From NCBI RefSeq assembly GCF_003992115.1, contig NZ_RQUX01000002.1:62001-126000 (forward strand): DNA of 64,000 bases, read 5' to 3'. The stretch comes from Veillonella ratti. Its GTDB lineage: Bacteria > Bacillota > Negativicutes > Veillonellales > Veillonellaceae. Shown piece after piece: positions 61,337 to 64,000 of this stretch. The translations under genes and the position numbers were made by a program. Under the pieces are notes generated by a model. It saw only the letters and a list, made by a program, of their open reading frames with translations, ran no database searches and had not been told where the DNA came from. Every line of letters starts with the position of its first letter. Positions within the stretch are counted from its first letter, which is position 1.

Positions 61337-61550
61337 TTACTTTTGGAAAATAATTATTATTTACTTTAAAACTTTTATTTATAGGATAAAACAATCAAAC
61401 AAAACACCTTAAACCGCTATAAAACTAAGGATATTAAAATTACTTAGCAAATAATTTTAACAATTTACACTCATTTTACATTCATATTCAAGGCTTTTCA
61501 ATTCATACTCCTTGATCAGCAATTTAGTAAAGCATGTCCTTTATCTATTA

Positions 61551-62324
61551 TCATTCTCGATTATACTTATCAGCTTCCAGGTATTTGGCTACATCTTCGG
61601 TGACTATCTTTTTATAATCGTCTACGCTATGAATTGATTCAAAATCAAATGTGGCTACACGTCCCTTTCGCGCCATATCATAAGCCTCTTTCTCTTTGGC
61701 TGCCATGATGACAGCTTCTACTAATTCACGCGGCACGATTACAACGCCATCGGCATCCGCTACTACATAATCCTCCGGCTCTATAGCAACCGAACCTATT
61801 GTAATCGGTACATTGATGCCCCCGTTTTCAACTTTATTAGGTCGTCTTGGAGAAGTGCCGCTACAAAAGACAGGTAATGATGTCTCCAAAATCCCGGTCT
61901 TGTCTCGTACCAAACCATCGATAATAAGCCCACGACAATGATTACGATGCGCCAATAAAGCTTGTATATCCCCTATATATGACGTTGTTTTACAATGATT
62001 TGTAGCTACCACAACAATTCGATTACGTGCCTGTTTTAATAAAGCTAAGTGTAACGGCAAACTTGTACCATCCGGTGCCCAAACCGTACTCACTTGCCCC
62101 ACCACGGTTTCTGTAATTTCGCCCAATGATTGTATATCGCTTGGCAAAACGCCGCCATGATTCATAGCGGTTACTGTATCTGAATTTTCCCTTGCTTCCT
62201 TCATACGATTACGCACTACATCCAACGCATCACTGATAACTGCCGCCGAAAATTTTCGCAAATCAGCCAAATATACATTAATTTCTTCTTCGTTGTTTAC
62301 CGCAATATTCCGAATCTCAATCAT
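61551..62324 (-). CDS. RraA-family aldolase, copy 2
   Basis: A 257-residue RraA-like protein with the D-x20-R-D aldolase motif (GDIQALLAHRN ... DGLVRDK, about residues 118-141). It resembles copy 1 but is longer at both ends, so it is probably a paralogue with a related substrate. GGINVPITIGSVAIEPEDYVVADADGV is also shared with copy 1. Last gene of the lactonase-MatC-like-RraA run. RBS TAGGAGG. Confidence 0.83.
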   Translation of the reverse strand: MIEIRNIAVNNEEEINVYLADLRKFSAAVISDALDVVRNRMKEARENSDTVTAMNHGGVLPSDIQSLGEITETVVGQVSTVWAPDGTSLPLHLALLKQARNRIVVVATNHCKTTSYIGDIQALLAHRNHCRGLIIDGLVRDKTGILETSLPVFCSGTSPRRPNKVENGGINVPITIGSVAIEPEDYVVADADGVVIVPRELVEAVIMAAKEKEAYDMARKGRVATFDFESIHSVDDYKKIVTEDVAKYLEADKYNRE

Positions 62325-62345
62325 GTGCCCCTCCTATTAATACAT

Positions 62346-62371
62346 AAGGGGCACGCTCATACATGCCCCTT
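62346..62371 (-). promoter_or_regulatory. Intercistronic hairpin between the MatC-like gene and RraA copy 2
   Basis: AAGGGGCA/TGCCCCTT with a ten-base loop and no T run. It could set the relative mRNA level or hide the RraA ribosome site just downstream. Confidence 0.45.
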
Positions 62372-62380
62372 TGCCTAACA

Positions 62381-63664
62381 TTATACTATTAAGTTATAAA
62401 GTAACCCGTAAACACCGGTAAAGGCCAACACGGCTAATACAACGAGTGTTATGCAAGACCAAATCAACAATTCAATAAAAATCTTACGACTTTTATGCTC
62501 ACGCACATCTGTATTAGCGCTGGTTTCATCGGTCATAAGTGTTGCCAAAATAAGACCACCGGTTGTGGAGAACGGACTGACGCCTGTAAAAGTCCCACCA
62601 ATAACAATGAGCGATGCCATTTCGATGGCATTTACATTGTCGCCGATAGCTTCTGCCAGACCGGCTACCGTTGGTAACAGCGTAGGAAATACAACGCCTA
62701 AGCCGGACGAAAACCACGACATAATCCCTGCAATAATCCCCATAATACCGGATGCAGTCGCCGAATTCATAAGGATTGCCAAAAAGTCGGAGATAATATC
62801 AATTCCGCCACTTTCAACGACAAGTTTCATCAACGTCCCGACACCACAAATCATAATCAGCACGCTCCAAGGGATACCTTTAATACTTTTTGATTCCTCA
62901 GCTGCCCCTAAGCACAATAAGGCGCCGCCTACAGTAAAAGATACTAAGCCCACATTGTGTTTAAAGAAAATAACCAATACAACCATCGTAAGTAACGCCA
63001 CTAAGGATAACCACTGCTGACGGTTAAAGGGTGCTACTCTTTCCGTTATATGTACATTTTTAACTTTATATCCTTTGTAATATACAAAAGCAATGAGAGC
63101 GCAAACAATGCCGGTTAACGTTTGATTAGCAATAAGAATATTAACCAAGTCCGGCGAAACAATATTACCTTTAGCCAGTAATTCACGAACCAAAATACTT
63201 TCCGGCGTAATCGGTGACATTCGTCCGCCAAACACACCAAAATCGGCAATGAGCGCCATCATAATCGGATTATAACCTCGGGCAAGAGCTACCGGAATCG
63301 CAAAAGCAGGCATAATAGCCAACATCGGTATGGCACCGGGGCCAAGGCCCGTCATAATATAACCGGTCAAAAAGATAACAATCGGAATCAGCCAATTGTG
63401 TGAACCTACTAACGAAACGCTCCGGGTTGCCAACAACTGAATCGTTCCATTGGAATTTAGAATACTAAATAAAAACGTAACACCCATAAGGGTAACAAAC
63501 AAATTACCGTTAAATCCTGATATAATCTGCTTATCATTAAGCCCCATCATATGACCTACTACAAAGGCGCCCATGATGGCTAAAATACCTACATTTAATT
63601 GCCTGAAAAAGCCAATCGCAATGGCGACGATGAGGCATATAATAGTAATCACGGCCATACTCAT
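62381..63664 (-). CDS. MatC-like dicarboxylate/organic-anion transporter
   Basis: A 427-residue membrane protein with about eleven helices, resembling the N-terminal domain family of malonate carrier MatC and other ion-transporter superfamily carboxylate carriers. Notable stretches are TGLGPGAIPMLAIMPAFAIP, FGVFGGRMSPITPES and GGTFTGVSPFSTTGGL. It probably imports the substrate for the RraA aldolase and lactonase beside it, and may replace the damaged DASS carrier. ATG at 63664 behind GGGGGAG, 11 bases after the lactonase stop. Confidence 0.82.
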   Translation of the reverse strand: MSMAVITIICLIVAIAIGFFRQLNVGILAIMGAFVVGHMMGLNDKQIISGFNGNLFVTLMGVTFLFSILNSNGTIQLLATRSVSLVGSHNWLIPIVIFLTGYIMTGLGPGAIPMLAIMPAFAIPVALARGYNPIMMALIADFGVFGGRMSPITPESILVRELLAKGNIVSPDLVNILIANQTLTGIVCALIAFVYYKGYKVKNVHITERVAPFNRQQWLSLVALLTMVVLVIFFKHNVGLVSFTVGGALLCLGAAEESKSIKGIPWSVLIMICGVGTLMKLVVESGGIDIISDFLAILMNSATASGIMGIIAGIMSWFSSGLGVVFPTLLPTVAGLAEAIGDNVNAIEMASLIVIGGTFTGVSPFSTTGGLILATLMTDETSANTDVREHKSRKIFIELLIWSCITLVVLAVLAFTGVYGLLYNLIV

Positions 63665-63675
63665 AATGACTCCCC

Positions 63676-64000
63676 CTATTTAAAGACTACACTTGTAGGG
63701 CTGCCTGTTTCAATCGTAATCCCGGCAAATGTCAACTGACCGTGCTCCGCATCAACATCAAAAAGTTGTAGCGTATCAGAGTCTTCATTAGCAATCAACA
63801 ACTGCTTTTCATCAGGCATGAAGGTGAAAAAGCGTGGCGTTTTGCCCAAAACAGAGGTAAAGCCGAGATTAGTTAGAAATCCGGTGTCTCTGTTTACCCG
63901 ATATATAGCTACGCTTTCATGAATACGATTTGTTTCATATAAGAAATCTTCACTCGGGCTAAGTAGCACAGCACTGGCCTGCCCTTGGCCGGTATAGGTT
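63676..64000 (-). CDS. Seven-bladed beta-propeller lactonase, C-terminal part (start outside window)
   Basis: About 107 residues of a Pgl/YbhE-type propeller (COG2706). The frame is open to the window end; upstream residues read TYTGQGQASAVLLSP, a blade motif, followed by DFLYETNRIHESVAIYRVN and PRFFTFMPDEKQLLIANEDSDTLQLFDVD. This group contains 6-phosphogluconolactonase and fungal carboxymuconate lactonising enzyme, so a lactone substrate fits the LigI-like enzyme in the same cluster. Probably first or second gene of this operon. Confidence 0.85.
   Translation of the reverse strand, partial: TYTGQGQASAVLLSPSEDFLYETNRIHESVAIYRVNRDTGFLTNLGFTSVLGKTPRFFTFMPDEKQLLIANEDSDTLQLFDVDAEHGQLTFAGITIETGSPTSVVFK

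Overview
The window looks like a chromosome segment of an anaerobic, diderm Negativicutes bacterium, most likely Veillonella or a close relative. This rests on the gene set: two-subunit class I fumarate hydratase, rubrerythrin/rubredoxin oxygen defence, narGHJI nitrate respiration, selenium and molybdate genes, and an argCJBDF operon. The organism call is inference; no rRNA gene is present. There is one tRNA (Thr, CGT), no CRISPR array, and no insertion sequence that I can see.

Layout. 1-3 kb: end of a monofunctional peptidoglycan glycosyltransferase, then a selenium operon (DUF951, selD, yedF, DUF3343). 3.5-4.5 kb: rubrerythrin with a consensus promoter and a long 3' region made of mini-hairpins that repeatedly display an AAGT loop. 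4.6-6.9 kb: modABC. 7.1-8.1 kb: AEC-family carrier. 8.3-14.1 kb: argCJBDF behind a promoter crowded with ARG-box-like sites. 14.1-19.5 kb: bioY with a BirA operator, a LigB-type dioxygenase, msrAB, an MFS exporter, an OhrR-like regulator and an Rrf2 regulator. 19.6-22.7 kb: purine permease preceded by a 20-22 bp repeat array, and an orphan PTS EIIC. 22.8-29.1 kb: an AT-rich defence island (DpnII-type restriction-modification, Nudix hydrolase, PLD-helicase-DUF3427). 29.4-34.4 kb: rubredoxin, flavoprotein, small redox proteins, MarR, metallophosphoesterase. 34.7-42.5 kb: tRNA-Thr, a 50-residue ORF, TPM and LemA proteins, CorA, a heavy-metal ATPase, fumarate hydratase. 42.5-53.3 kb: narGHJI, a PepSY membrane protein, a CRP/FNR regulator and narK. 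53.4-64 kb: a catabolic cluster with a dps gene in the middle.

How the parts fit. Molybdate uptake feeds the molybdopterin nitrate reductase. The nar operon and narK each carry a TGTGA-N6-TCACA-like operator centred about 41.5 bp upstream of a predicted start site, and a CRP/FNR-family gene lies between them. Rubrerythrin and Dps have strong promoters followed by PerR-like boxes. The last 10 kb encodes the right enzyme families for the lower protocatechuate 4,5-cleavage route: a LigI-like lactone hydrolase, a PrpF/LigU-like isomerase, an aconitase-family hydratase and two RraA-type aldolases, with two transporters, a beta-propeller lactonase and a LysR regulator. One of the transporters (DASS family) appears to lack about 95 internal residues, including its second SNT motif.

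The most unusual features are the AAGT-loop hairpin array after rubrerythrin (4210-4474), the phased repeat upstream of the purine permease (19622-19750), the putative tricarboxylate/pyrone-dicarboxylate pathway (53.4-64 kb), and the helicase-nuclease/Nudix pair in the defence island.
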